Below, in pieces: positions 1-12,601 of a DNA stretch of 64,000 nt. The stretch lies in the NCBI GenBank assembly GCA_016859345.1, contig CM029115.1, positions 14,792,001 to 14,856,000 on the forward strand, given 5' to 3'. Below the pieces are notes generated by a model that saw only the letters and a list, made by a program, of their open reading frames with translations, was not told the origin of the DNA and did no database searches. Source of the stretch: Istiophorus platypterus (Eukaryota > Chordata > Actinopteri > Istiophoriformes > Istiophoridae). Positions within the stretch are counted from its first letter, which is position 1, and every line of letters starts with the position of its first letter. A program made the position numbers and the translations under genes.

Positions 1-33
1 TCTTTGGGAATTTCACTTTTATAAATCTAATAC

Positions 34-3000
34 CTGAGACAAAAGGTGCCAGTATCATACTCTTCCAGGTCCTAGAGAAACTAGCAATCTGGGGAGAAAA
101 AGGAAATAATAATTAAAAATAAATAAATACATTAAAAAAGAGAAAGAAAAAAATAATAATTTCACTGCAATGGGCCTGGTTTGGTTTGGGCCACAAAACC
201 AGCTGCAAATACACAAGACTGTCTGCTCCAAGAGGCCAAATATCTGAGCACTGGCTCTGGTGCAGGTTTCCTTGTTCATGTTTATTTGCATTGTTTTGTT
301 AGACATTTATTATACACTTTGGGACTTGAATTTACTTTTTGTATGACAATACGTCACAGGAAAAACTGACATCAGTTTTGTTTCTTAAAATAAAGGTGAC
401 GAGCTGTACCTCCCACAGAGCCGGCACAGCCACTACTTCCTCTAGTACCTTCTGGAGGTGGCTGATCTGAGGGGAGGAAATACAAGCATGAAAGATTTAT
501 TTATCACAACACACATTGTTTTTACTCTCCAGTCTTTATTTAACATATTTATGGATGTTGAGCAGTCCATGACCATTAAAAATTTTACAAAACCTGGAAA
601 TAAACTTAAGACAGACATCCATTATTATTAAGATATTGTGTTTAGTTTTTTTCTGGATTTCCTGAACTGAAACAACTTGTCTGAATGATGAATTTTCTGC
701 TGCATGCCTACATACCAAGTTGAAGCTAAGCAGCTTCTGAAGCAGACTGTTCCACAGCTGTGGGTCATACACCCGATACTCCAAACACAGGTCTGCCACC
801 AACCGCACAGCCTAAAATGAGGTGGGATGAAAGAGTGTTTTAGTTCATCTGCAAAAAGCCTGTGTGCCGAGTGTAACAATTCTGACCTAGGGAAGCTAAA
901 ATTGAGTAATTAGTTGCAATAGTTTTAATGTTAGAAAGTACCTGTGGCTCATGACTGTGGTTCTTCCACAGCCCTTTAACCAAGCCCTCTTTGGGACTAC
1001 TGAGGAAAGACTGCACTGTGTAGGGGATGTTTAATGCCTCCAGTTGAGAGACAAAGATGTAGCACTTCAAGTAATATCTGCATGAAATTATAAAATACAG
1101 AATCCTCGATGATTATAAACTTTCCCTAAATCAACATCAGTTAATACTGTTTAACAGTCATCAGGGCCTCATACTGGATTTTGGTCCTTGGGATCTGTAA
1201 ACAAGCCTCCAAAGTGTCTGCATCAGCGAGGCGAACTAGACAAAGCAGCGCTCGAGTCCGATGGCTGAAGGTCAGACGAGGCCCAGAAGAGCTGAGGGGC
1301 TACGGAGACAATCCAAAAACAGACATCAGCCGCTTTCTCTGGAATCTTTGTTCAATATTGACTCATTGCAATGTATTCCTCACCCAGGTTTCGGTGGATA
1401 GGATAGGGTTTAGAAGATGGACAGCATCATCCACGGGGCAAGACTGCAGCATGTACACCACCCTGAGGTCATTTTTAAAAAACAAAACAAACAAACAAAC
1501 ATGATAAACAGAGCTGACACATTTTGGTGTTAAAAATATTTGCCCAATCATCGTGGTTGTTTGAAAACAAAGTCAACCGCCATCAACCTACAGCTCAGTG
1601 AAATGCTAAGACAAGTTCCATACTTGACAGGCAACATAAAGTGACTTTTTTTATTCTGTGCTCTACATAAAAAGTATTCTACCCAAAGATGACACAAACT
1701 TCCTTCCATGTAGTTACTTTTAACACAGAAAATTCTTTTATATTAGTGATCACCAACCATTATTTAAAAGCACAGATTTAAAGTCGAAAAAGGACAATAT
1801 GGTGCCATTTTGACCACATTTTGATTATTAAAAAATGTAAAAGAGAAAAAGTCTTTACCTCATTAAGTCTGGGTCGTCCTCAATGTTGCTGACGCATTCA
1901 TAACTCCCAATATCCTTTGTTTTAGGGGGGAAAAAAAAACAAAAACAAGAATGTTCAAAATTTGACACAATGGACTCAAAATTGATAAAAACACAAAGCA
2001 AGTACATTAAAAGGAAATGAAGAGGAACTGCTAATAAGAAGTTAATAAAAATAAGTGTAAGCTTAGACTGTCAAACCTTGGCAACAGCAGGGCCTGTTTT
2101 GCAGATCCATTTTTCCAACATCATGTTTCGGATTTTCAGGAGATCCACGTTGTTCACTGTGGCTATTTCCTTTACCACAGCGTATATGTCTGAGACAGAG
2201 ACGACTGATCAAGTTAAAAAGACCCTACATTGTTGATTACCTGCTCCCAGTTACAGTATATTAAACGATTTCAGCATATATTGACATGCAGTATAATCTA
2301 GTGTTATTATGTAGAAAATAATTTATAGCTGATTGTAAAACAATTCAATGCCATTGAAAGCAGGACAGAGCAAATTTGACTATATACAAAAATATTTAGC
2401 CATCATTTAATGTATGATGCACCGGGGTGTTGAGTTCATTAAAAAAAACAAAAAACAAAAGACAAAGCTCAAAGTCAAACATTAATTTTCTTCAGCTTCT
2501 AATGCTGGTTCCTGTATTAAAGTGGGCTCACCAGGGTAAGTTTGACCTCCTGAGTCTCTGTATCGCCGCTCCACGCTGCTGTGTTCATACAGGGCCACTA
2601 TGAGTCTGGCTGGCAGCCCAGCCAGTTTCAGATGCTCTGGGCTGTTCAGCTGGTTGGCTATCAGTGTATTCTCAGTAGCCGAGCGCTGGAATTGCAGCTT
2701 CAGCTTAGAAAGAAAGGTCTCCCCTCTGGCCCGTGCTGCCTCCTGCTCGGAATGGGGGGGGGGGTACATTAAAACCAACCAATTAAATAAATAAATGGAT
2801 AAATATATAAAAAAATATGTTGTAATTTTGAGACACTTTAAGTTTGATACTATACATCTCTCTTGGTGAAAAACAAAAACACTGACCTCAAGGTTTGGAT
2901 CTTTCAGCCATGTATCTCCAAGAGCCAAACAGAACCTAAGTGACTGAGTCTTTTCATAGCCTGTAGAGAGCAGGAAAAGATTCAGTGCATATATGAAAAT

Positions 3001-6000
3001 ACAGTACCAAGTAATGTAGTGTAGTGGCTGATCTTCAAATTAGACCTGGTGGCAGCTCCTGGGTGATCTTGTGGGCTGTGGCAGCAGCCCACTCTGGGCT
3101 CTGGATGCAGTGGATGTACTTCATCATGGTCTTCGCCACCTCAAAAGTCTCCTTCTTGTATCCATGGCTTTGACCTTTTTTCCTTTGTTCCAAGAGAAGA
3201 GGCTTCATCCTCTTCTCGAAAACGTGGTTTGCTGCTGACATGTATAATTTGTCGATGCTCACCTGGAAGAGACCAGAAGATTTAAATAACCTCAATATCA
3301 GTCAATCTTTATTGATAAGTCTTTAATTTTTGTGATTTTGCAGAGTAAGCCTACTATTTAGAATAGTGTGATGTACCTTCATCAGTTTGCTAATCAGAAG
3401 AAGTGTAGGGAAGGTCTCCTCACTGAGCTCAGGAGCTAAACACAGAAATGTATTTTACTTTTCCTCAGTCTTAACACATCTCAATAACTCCATATATTAA
3501 TATATTTAAATATTGATAATACAAATACAGATTTTGTTATTGTCCAGACATTTATTAAATATTGTGATTATACAAAATTGGTTTATTTTCATTTATTTCT
3601 GAAGATATTCTAAATTCTGCAATTAAAAAACAGGGGTGCCAATAATTTCAACCAGGACTGTATTTTGAGTTTGTCAGCAATAATACTGAAGAATGAAAAT
3701 AAGAAAATTGCACTTGCTAACTCACAGATAATCTTCCAGTAATGTTTGGTCTGCATTAGCAGGTGGAAGGGCAGTCTGCTGTTGGACAGGTTTGGAAGGA
3801 GGCCATTTTCCAGAAGATACGTGTTCTCCACGTCTGACGGAGCGGAGACCCGCTTGTAGGATTTCAGGTGCTGAAGGAGGCCCATTGCCTGTGCATTAAC
3901 AAGACACTGATTTGGAGTCCGCAGAATACTCTTTGAAGAGAATTACATATTTCATGTTGAATGTACAAGTGTTTTTTGTTTTTTTACCTGACTTAAAGAA
4001 AAGCTGGTCACATTCTCATCTGCAGCCTGTATGATCTTAAGCACTACTTCAATCCTCTCATAGTTGTAAGGGTTGAGCTGTATGAGAAAGGCATTTTGGA
4101 AGTTAGGCAAATAGCCAAACTTAAATTCTTTTGGGATAGAAACGCTCCAGCAGTTGCAGTGGTGTAGTTCACTCTTATACTTAGTACAGCATGTCAGTAA
4201 TGTGTGGTTTGACAAGTGAACACAGATATTAGGCAGGCTGTCATTTAAATTTTAGACTAAAAAGCATGTCCATAATGTTTTTTTGTTTTGTTTTTTTTTT
4301 TATATTGCATTTTAATTAAAAATGCCATTGTTATCAACTTTCTTGGAGCAGTCTCTTGGTGATATTGAAACAGCATTTTTCTCTCAGATTTGATCAGAAA
4401 TTTCACTCATGTGTCTTTGCTTAAAAATCATTAACATGGAGCCCTCACATTAATGAGAAACTACTTTTAACATCTCCTTCCTTTATTTTGCCCCCCATTG
4501 CTCAAACCTTGAATAGGGCAGCACAGAGACTGTCGGTGAGTTCACTGGTGCTGTGTAACATCGGGATAATCTGCAAGACCCGCTCCAGTGTATCTGCATG
4601 ACACAGAGGGTGCGCCTCTTCTGTTCCTGAACCCGGATCACCTGCACCTTCCTCATCCTCTTGGAGCAGCAATAAGGTGGTAATGTACTGGTTGATGACA
4701 CAGTCACGGTCTAAACCAAAGGTGCTGCAGATGGACAGAGGGATTTTCAGCATAGCCTAGACCCAAAGTTTAATTCCACATTGAAATATACTGAACAAAA
4801 TTGACACTGCAGACTGAGTGGCTGACCTGCAATACTGGAGGATAATGTCTGGGGTGATCCTCCTGTTCTTCACCAGAACAGGGATCAGACTACTCTTCAT
4901 CTCAGGTCGCTGACGGAACACCGGCTGGATGGATATCTGCAGCGGAGCAAGGTCACACATGTTAAATGTCAAGTCATGCGAAAGAGACACCACCTGACTG
5001 CCCCTGGTCCAGTCCCTCGAGCTTAAGTGCTGCATTACCTCCAATTTGCCAAGCTTGATGCCCCACTCAGCGTCAGTGATGACAGAAAGAAACTTCTCTT
5101 GTTCCTCTGCCTCATCGTACAAGCAGCAGAGATTGGCCCCGATCTTGGCCACAGCCTGAAATAATCAAGACACAGTTGCTGAATAGATTTGCAGAATATA
5201 GCAAGGGTGGAGATGTGCACATACACATGCATGTTTACTATATGTGTAAACAGGTTTTTGTTCTTTTCAAAAAACTACTTGATGTTTGGTCATGGCTGAT
5301 TTTAAAATGCTCATGATCTAAAAAAGGACACTACAATTACTAAATATGTTATATATAGTTTACAACTTTTTTGTGATTGTGGCGATAAATTACAATGTAA
5401 AGTCATTTAAGATGGCCCTTCAAGAGCAGAAAAATGTCCTCAGAGATTCTGATTTTTATGGTGTCAGTGTCACCCTAATCCTCCTTCAAGTCCACAGAAT
5501 AACTGCTTTCCTGAGTTTCCATCACTAGTATTTATTTATTTTTCTCATTCTCTCTCTTTAATTGTCATTATTGAAACAATAAATGGTTGAACAATAAAGT
5601 AAAGAAGCAAAGAGATCATACTGCCTACCAAGATTTTGTCATAGTTTTGCCAGGTGTTGTCAATAACCTTCCACAATATTGTAAAGACTTCTGCTTTGGA
5701 GAGAAGTGTACACAGTCCAATAGCCAAATCACAATCGACCACTCTCCAGTTGAACACCTGCAGCACATAGAAAATAGACAGATGCGTTTTTTTTGAAAAT
5801 ATACTGAAATGTAGTAAATCTGCCACTACCCTCTGATGACACTAGATTCAACTGACTCACCTTGTTCAGAAGGGACACAGCTACAGCATTTAGAGAGGAC
5901 GTAGTTGTCTTTCGCAGATTATTCAGGCATATATTGTACTTCTTAAGTTCTTGGGTATCATAAAGCTGAGAAACAAACATTACAAACATAAAATGTTTTG

Positions 6001-9000
6001 TTCAGCCTCTCCGGCTAGTAGCTAAAGCTACAATAATTTGTCCAGAAACACAAATGGCAATGGCACTCATGGCACCACTGGAAATGTTGTAGTCCTACCT
6101 GTACACTTAGTTTTATGTCCATAACATTAGAGGTGACATGCTGCAAGCAGCTGCCATATGAGTTGACCAGCACTCTGAGGGCCAGCTCCAACTGACTGCA
6201 CTCCTGTAACATCTGTAACATGTTGGACAGGGGACCCAGGAGGAGCTGCAGGTAGTTTGAACCTACGTGTGGGTGCAGCAAAGAGACAGGGTAAACTTTC
6301 AAAATAAAGCTTTGAAAAGAAAAAACAAAGTATCTACTTAAATACCTACCATCTTCAAATGAGCAGTGTGACAGACAGGAGCAGTCCAGTGGGTACAGTT
6401 TGGTATCTGCATGAATGGGAATAAATTAGCATAGCATCTGTTGAAGCCAGCCAGCTGGTCTAAGGTTATAAAATCCTAAACAGACATTAAAAAGATAATA
6501 AATTTGACTGTCTTCTTACCCCGAGAAACAGGCAGCAGGAAGTTGGTAATTTCATACTGAACAGGGAGCACAGACACTGGGTCCAGAACAATGCAATCTT
6601 CATTAAAAACATCCTGGAAACTCCACTGTGAAAATGGATGTTTTTCTGCTTCCAAGGTCAAATCCTGTGACATCACACAATTGAAATACAAATTTAATTT
6701 AATGCATTCTGTTAATTTGTGAAAGACAACCATTAATTGAATGTTATTTTTAATTTATGGAAACTTTTAAAATATTCATATCAAATGGGAAGTTTCTGCT
6801 GTAAATGTACAAACTCACACTTGAAAATTAATTCTAAATCCTCCAAGAGATTTCACCTAATAGATTCCCTGTTAATAATGTGTAAAATATGATTGCTGAT
6901 TTAAAGTCTGGTCTGCAGACAAAAAACACATCAAATACTAACCATACCATAATAAAGTGAATGAAGTGTGATTGCATGGAAGAGATGAGATACTGACCTT
7001 GGCTATAAAGCCATAGCTGTCTGATAACTGACACTGATGATAGACATCCATTGCTATCCGTGTGCACTTGCAAAGCTCCAGACAGTCCAGGAGCAAATCT
7101 GTAACAGTTATTATGATATTAACTTTGGGGATTTTACAATTTACAAATGAATTGAAGGAATAGTAAGCAGCCAAAAGAGCTCAGAACCCAGGTGTCACAC
7201 AAAGAAAAAAAAAATGTCTAAAGAACTATTTAGCCCAGATGCTCTTTTAGACTAGTCAGTGTGGTTCTGTCATGTGTTTTGACAGTCTAAAAGAGGATTT
7301 TCACTGTTTTCACTGTCCAGATTGAATTTTCAACAAGACCAGATAAACTAATGTATTTTGGAATATATTGGAAAGAATGATTTTAACTTGTTCTACAGCA
7401 GTGCTGTATGTGTGTCATTTGTATGATTTGTTTCAAACACTTTTTGCTGTACATGAGTCTGAGAACAAATTAACAGGCTGGTTTTCACATGAAAAGTGTA
7501 TTTATTTTTTACACCAAGATCCCAGCAACCTAACATAGATAAAAAGTTATCTAATCTAAAAGCTGAGATAAAAATCCAGCAACGATTTACTTAACTGCTG
7601 TTTTCACCTACATAGAATGTTTTAGAACATTGCTGATGTTTAGAAATGTTCTTTACCTGAGTGGCACACAGTGATGGCCTGGCAGGCCAGACTGTGGATG
7701 ACTGCTGGCAAGTCCATGTTATCAGGAAGCACCATGGGCACATCTGCCTCCAGCATCTGGCATAATGTCTTGGCAGCAGTGAACAAAACCTTCCCTGTAC
7801 TGGTGTTATAGTGGTGTTCATACAGCTCACTGAAGACAGAAAAAGAACAAAGAAAACATGAGGTGCTTCCCTATTAAAACAATATAGCTATTGTTTCAGT
7901 AAGAACACAGGCATGTGAAGAACACAGCAGCTAGCCCTATCAGCTGCCCCCTGCATTCATACTCACGACACAGCATCCACACATGCAAACCTGAGGATCT
8001 TGAGGGCCTTGTCCACCTTGCCCACTCCCAGAGCTCGCAGCGCCAAATCAGACCAGAGCTCTTGTTCTGTGCGCTGCAGCTGTCTTCCCAGACGACGTAA
8101 GCCAGCTTCTGTGGAGATAGTCTTGGTCTTGCCATCTGGATCATTAGCCACAACTGGAGTTGTCATAGCCTTTGCCTTAGATGAATGGCGGCCACGCGTG
8201 TTTTCATAGGCTGTGATGTGATGCTCCTGAATCTGTTTTCTGATGTTTGGATCCTCATAGTTAGAGGGGGTGAAGAAAACATCAAAGTCCTCCTGAAGAA
8301 ACAATCATAAAAGGCTGTAGGTAAAAAACCAAATCACAGAACAGACAGAATAACACTTAAAAAACATTCCTTTAAAAAAGGAGCTCACCTGTAGGTGGGC
8401 GATTGCTTTGAACATTATGAGGTTGTTCTCACACTCCATGCTTTTCAGAGCATCATCTGCAGGGGACATGAAACCTGGTATAACTCTTGGATGTTCAGGT
8501 GCATATTTATAAAATTGCTTTCTCTAACTTTTGCATATAAGATGTGTTAAGAAAATCAAAGTCTGAAAACTGCTGTTTTTTATATCATTGCAGGTGCCAG
8601 AAATATATACGGTGTTTTAAAGGAGTCAATTTGTGTGATTATTTTTTTTTTTTTTTTTTTACTGTTCCAGATAGCAAATTTCACTCTCCTGAAGCATCCA
8701 ACATAAGCAAGTCAGTGCCAAGGGTCAGTTCAACCACTGGAGCTTGGAGGAATTAATTGTCTTACACAAGAAAACAACTGGGCATAGAAAGGGATTTTGA
8801 AACTAAGATTTCTGAACGAGGGACACTTTGCTCCCTATGTAACCCTGCTGTCCACCTTTTAGAATTGAGTATAAGTGAATACTTGCGTTTTTGGATTATG
8901 TGCAGGTATTTCAGAGCCTCTACAGTCACCTGAGCAATAACCATCTGGTGCTTCTTGTGCTATCATAGTAAGAACAAGAGAAAGTTCAGGTGTACAAAAT

Positions 9001-12000
9001 GCCAGGATAAACAGTATGCTCACCATAGTGCTGTTCTTGCACACATGCAGGCACACGCACACACACACACACACACACACATGCACACACACACATAGAG
9101 CAGAAGCTGAGATGCAACATTGAAATGACATTTACTGCAAGAGGAGCCTTTGGTTTTTCTAGTCAACATATGACTGCTGTCTTGAAATCCCATAAAAAAA
9201 ATTGACCCTAAAATACAAGTACCTAAATGCAAACTTATAGGTGAACATTTACTTCAAACACATCCCATCTTCCCTCTCCTCACCTCATCAGATATGTGGA
9301 CTTTGTCCTCCAGCTGAAGCCTAGCCCAGGATATGAGACGCTCAACCACACACTCTGCCTCTGCCGAGGACAGCTTCTTTATAACCGTCATGCATTCCTC
9401 AGTCTGGAAGAAGCATAAAAGACTTCCTACCAACATGCCAAGAAAACATTGAAAATAGTCAACGGTAAAATTTGGAGATTTCATATTTCCACATGGAAGA
9501 GCATACCTTGCCGTGGCCAATCAGCTGGATGAGATACAAGTAATTTATCTGTGAGGTTGGAAGTTTGTATGCCTCAGCTAGTGTCAGGGAATCCTCTAAA
9601 GACATCGGCAAGTCTTGCTTCAGGATGTATCTAATCAGTGTCTGGGGAAGATATGTAGGGATTAGAAAGTGTGTAGGCAGACATAACAGATGTCATATTT
9701 AACCTAATTAATCAAATCAAAATTACCATAATTTGAGTGCTGTTAGAGAGGTTGAAGTTACGGATCCCGTAGCCCCTGAGAAGTTTCCTTATCTCCATCA
9801 GACGGTAGCTTTCCTTTAAAAGCTCTTGTCTGGAGAATAAATCAGGTAGAAGAAAATCACATGAACACTTCTAGTGTCAGTTAATGTTGTTATGTTAATA
9901 ATAAATATTCCAAGTTGTGGATAATGTAAACATACTTTGGTCCATCCATCTCTAGGTATTGCTGAACCAGTTTTTCCACCACATTACTCCAGGGTACAAC
10001 AGCTTTCTGCATGATCTCCAGTACAGCATCCACCATGAGCTAGAAGTATATAAAATAATGCAAGATGTCACAGCTCCCAGAAGAAAACTATATTGCTTTT
10101 CACCATCTTATTTACTGGCTTTTTCGTTGCTGCTGTATCAGGTTTTCACTCACATTCTCTGCTCATGAACCTTTTGCTTGTTTTGAAATGTGTGAGTTTC
10201 GTGGTGTTACGAATCTTACATCGGTGTCTGTCATGCAACCTAGTACAGTCACTGCTTTGGCTTCCCATTCTGTGAAAAGTGTTGTGGTCTGAGAACTGCA
10301 GCGTTCCAGCAGATCCTAGCAAAGACATGATTGAGAGGAGAAACAAGGGGCATAATCAGGCATTTGGAAAGTTAAAACTTAGTCCCCAGTGGGCTTGGCT
10401 GTGGTAGAGTTTTACCTTGATATACTGTAGAAGTAGCTCATCAAAAGGAATCTCGTGCTCTTCAGCATATGGCAGGATGCCGTTTTCCACTGTGGCAGCA
10501 ATTAGCTCTGGAGCTGGCACTTTGTCCAGCATGAAGAATGCAACACTCAATACACTTCCCTTTCAAATTAAAAAGAAAATAAATTTATTAAATAGGAACA
10601 ACAACACACACTTAAAATGTACCAAGAATAAACACAATTCACAAACATGATTTCCCCATTTATATATGTGGTTAACTGGACATTTTACAAAATGATGTGA
10701 CGCATGGTAACAACGCCACAATGAATTTAAGAAAGATTATTTGAGGGGGATTTTTTCATAATGAAATTAAATGGAAACTATTATATCAATAATACAGATT
10801 GATACCTCTAGTCATCTACTGAGATCTGGAGACATGGCTGAGCATTACTAAAGTTTCTGCATTTAAGTCACTTTTTCTACATCAAGCTGAAAATATTTAA
10901 CCCTGTTCAGTTAATTGTGGCCTACGTAAGATGCGTTGTTTGAAGCACAGGTGTAATTAGAATACATCATTAGTAAAAGACAAACCTTCTCAAAGACTGA
11001 AAGTGAAAGCCTGCAGCTGTATTTACGGTGGAGGTCCAGCAGTTGACGGAGGTTGGACACCAGAGACTTGAGGCTCTCCACCTCTTCTGCACCGTAATTA
11101 TCATCCTTATTTAAAAAAAATAAATAAATACAAACAAACATGGACCACAAGTCATGATAATTAAGTTACATAATATCAGAGGTAAATCATCGTTGTGAAC
11201 GCACACTTTGATTCATAGCTAATAGAGAAAATGTTGCCAACTTACACATTTCAACCATGTCCATAGAGAGGGCAGTCCCAGCACTGCCAAGTCCAACCCA
11301 TTCTGGGGCCAAGCACCCTGGAATAACATGTTACACTGATAAATATATAACTACTTTAATTTAATAAAGTAAATAAATAAAAAAAAAATTGAAAATTAAA
11401 AATAATCTAAAATCTAAAAAGTGAACTGATATATGTGAGTGTAATGTAATGGGACCCCCCCCCCCATTTACGTCTGCACTTACGGGGTTTTAGGCTTTTA
11501 TTGCTTTTCTCAAGTCATCAAAATCATTCGGAACGTCGAATCAATAAATGCTTATCACCAGTATTGATCTCTGCACCTTTTTTTTAAATTTACCTTTTCT
11601 GTTAGCTCCAGATTCCTTGCCCTCTGCTCTAGCCATCTTGCCAGGATTGTCTATGAGCACATAAAGATACAACTTTTACTTCTGAGAACAAAGCACCATA
11701 TGTGGATGATGAAATTATTTTTTTGCTTGAAAGAATGTATCTTACCTGTCCTGTTGGGAGCACTCTCCTCACAAAAGGAACAAAGACTGTCCTAAACCAA
11801 GGACAGAGGTTTTGGGATGGAAGGTCCTCTGGGATGGCACTGAGCACAGCCTCAAGCTTGCTCTCATCAAACTCCACTGCAACCTGTCCCTGTCACAAAA
11901 CCACAGCAGTAAACAACATTACAACTGACACCAACACCAAGACATTTCTCACACCAAGTTTGCTTTGTTTGGTCCTTTCCATCAATGCCAGGGTTGAATT

Positions 12001-12535
12001 TGTTGGTTAGAATTATCCTGTATTATTTCTTTTCGTGCTTTGATATGCTATAGAAATACACAACAGTGATCATGAGAAAGTTTACACACTTATTCTGGAG
12101 AATACATGAAGTTTCTGATTCAGTTATTTGTTACCTCATATCTGAGCCAAAGGAGTTGTGCGCCTTTCATGTCTCCTTCTCTTAGGTGTGTCAGAATGTC
12201 TCCTAAATTGTCAGTGCTGTTTAGAAACTCAATCCAGGCAATACCACTACAGATGACAGAGTAACATACTAAAGTCACATGTGGAATGTTCATAATGGAA
12301 ATACCACAATCTAGAAATTTTACTGTAAAACAAAAAAATAAAGTATTGGCCACTGAACCTACTTGAAATTTTCAGGGCCGTGCAGGCTACAGAACGTTGC
12401 CAGTCTGGCCAAGGCCTCTTGGATCTGTAAGGAGGAGTATCGTGTGGCAGCGTGGTTTAGCATCTTCTCTGCTGTGTCAAAGGTCGGCCATGGAGCTTTG
12501 AGACAGTATTCCACCACATACTGCTCATCCTATGC

Positions 12536-12601
<66 letters not shown>

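Noticed and set aside
9020..9232. Open frames rich in Cys-Val from (CA)n tracts (also at 12457-12651 and 34601-34700)
   Set aside because: Low-complexity translation of dinucleotide repeats inside introns or a 5'UTR.
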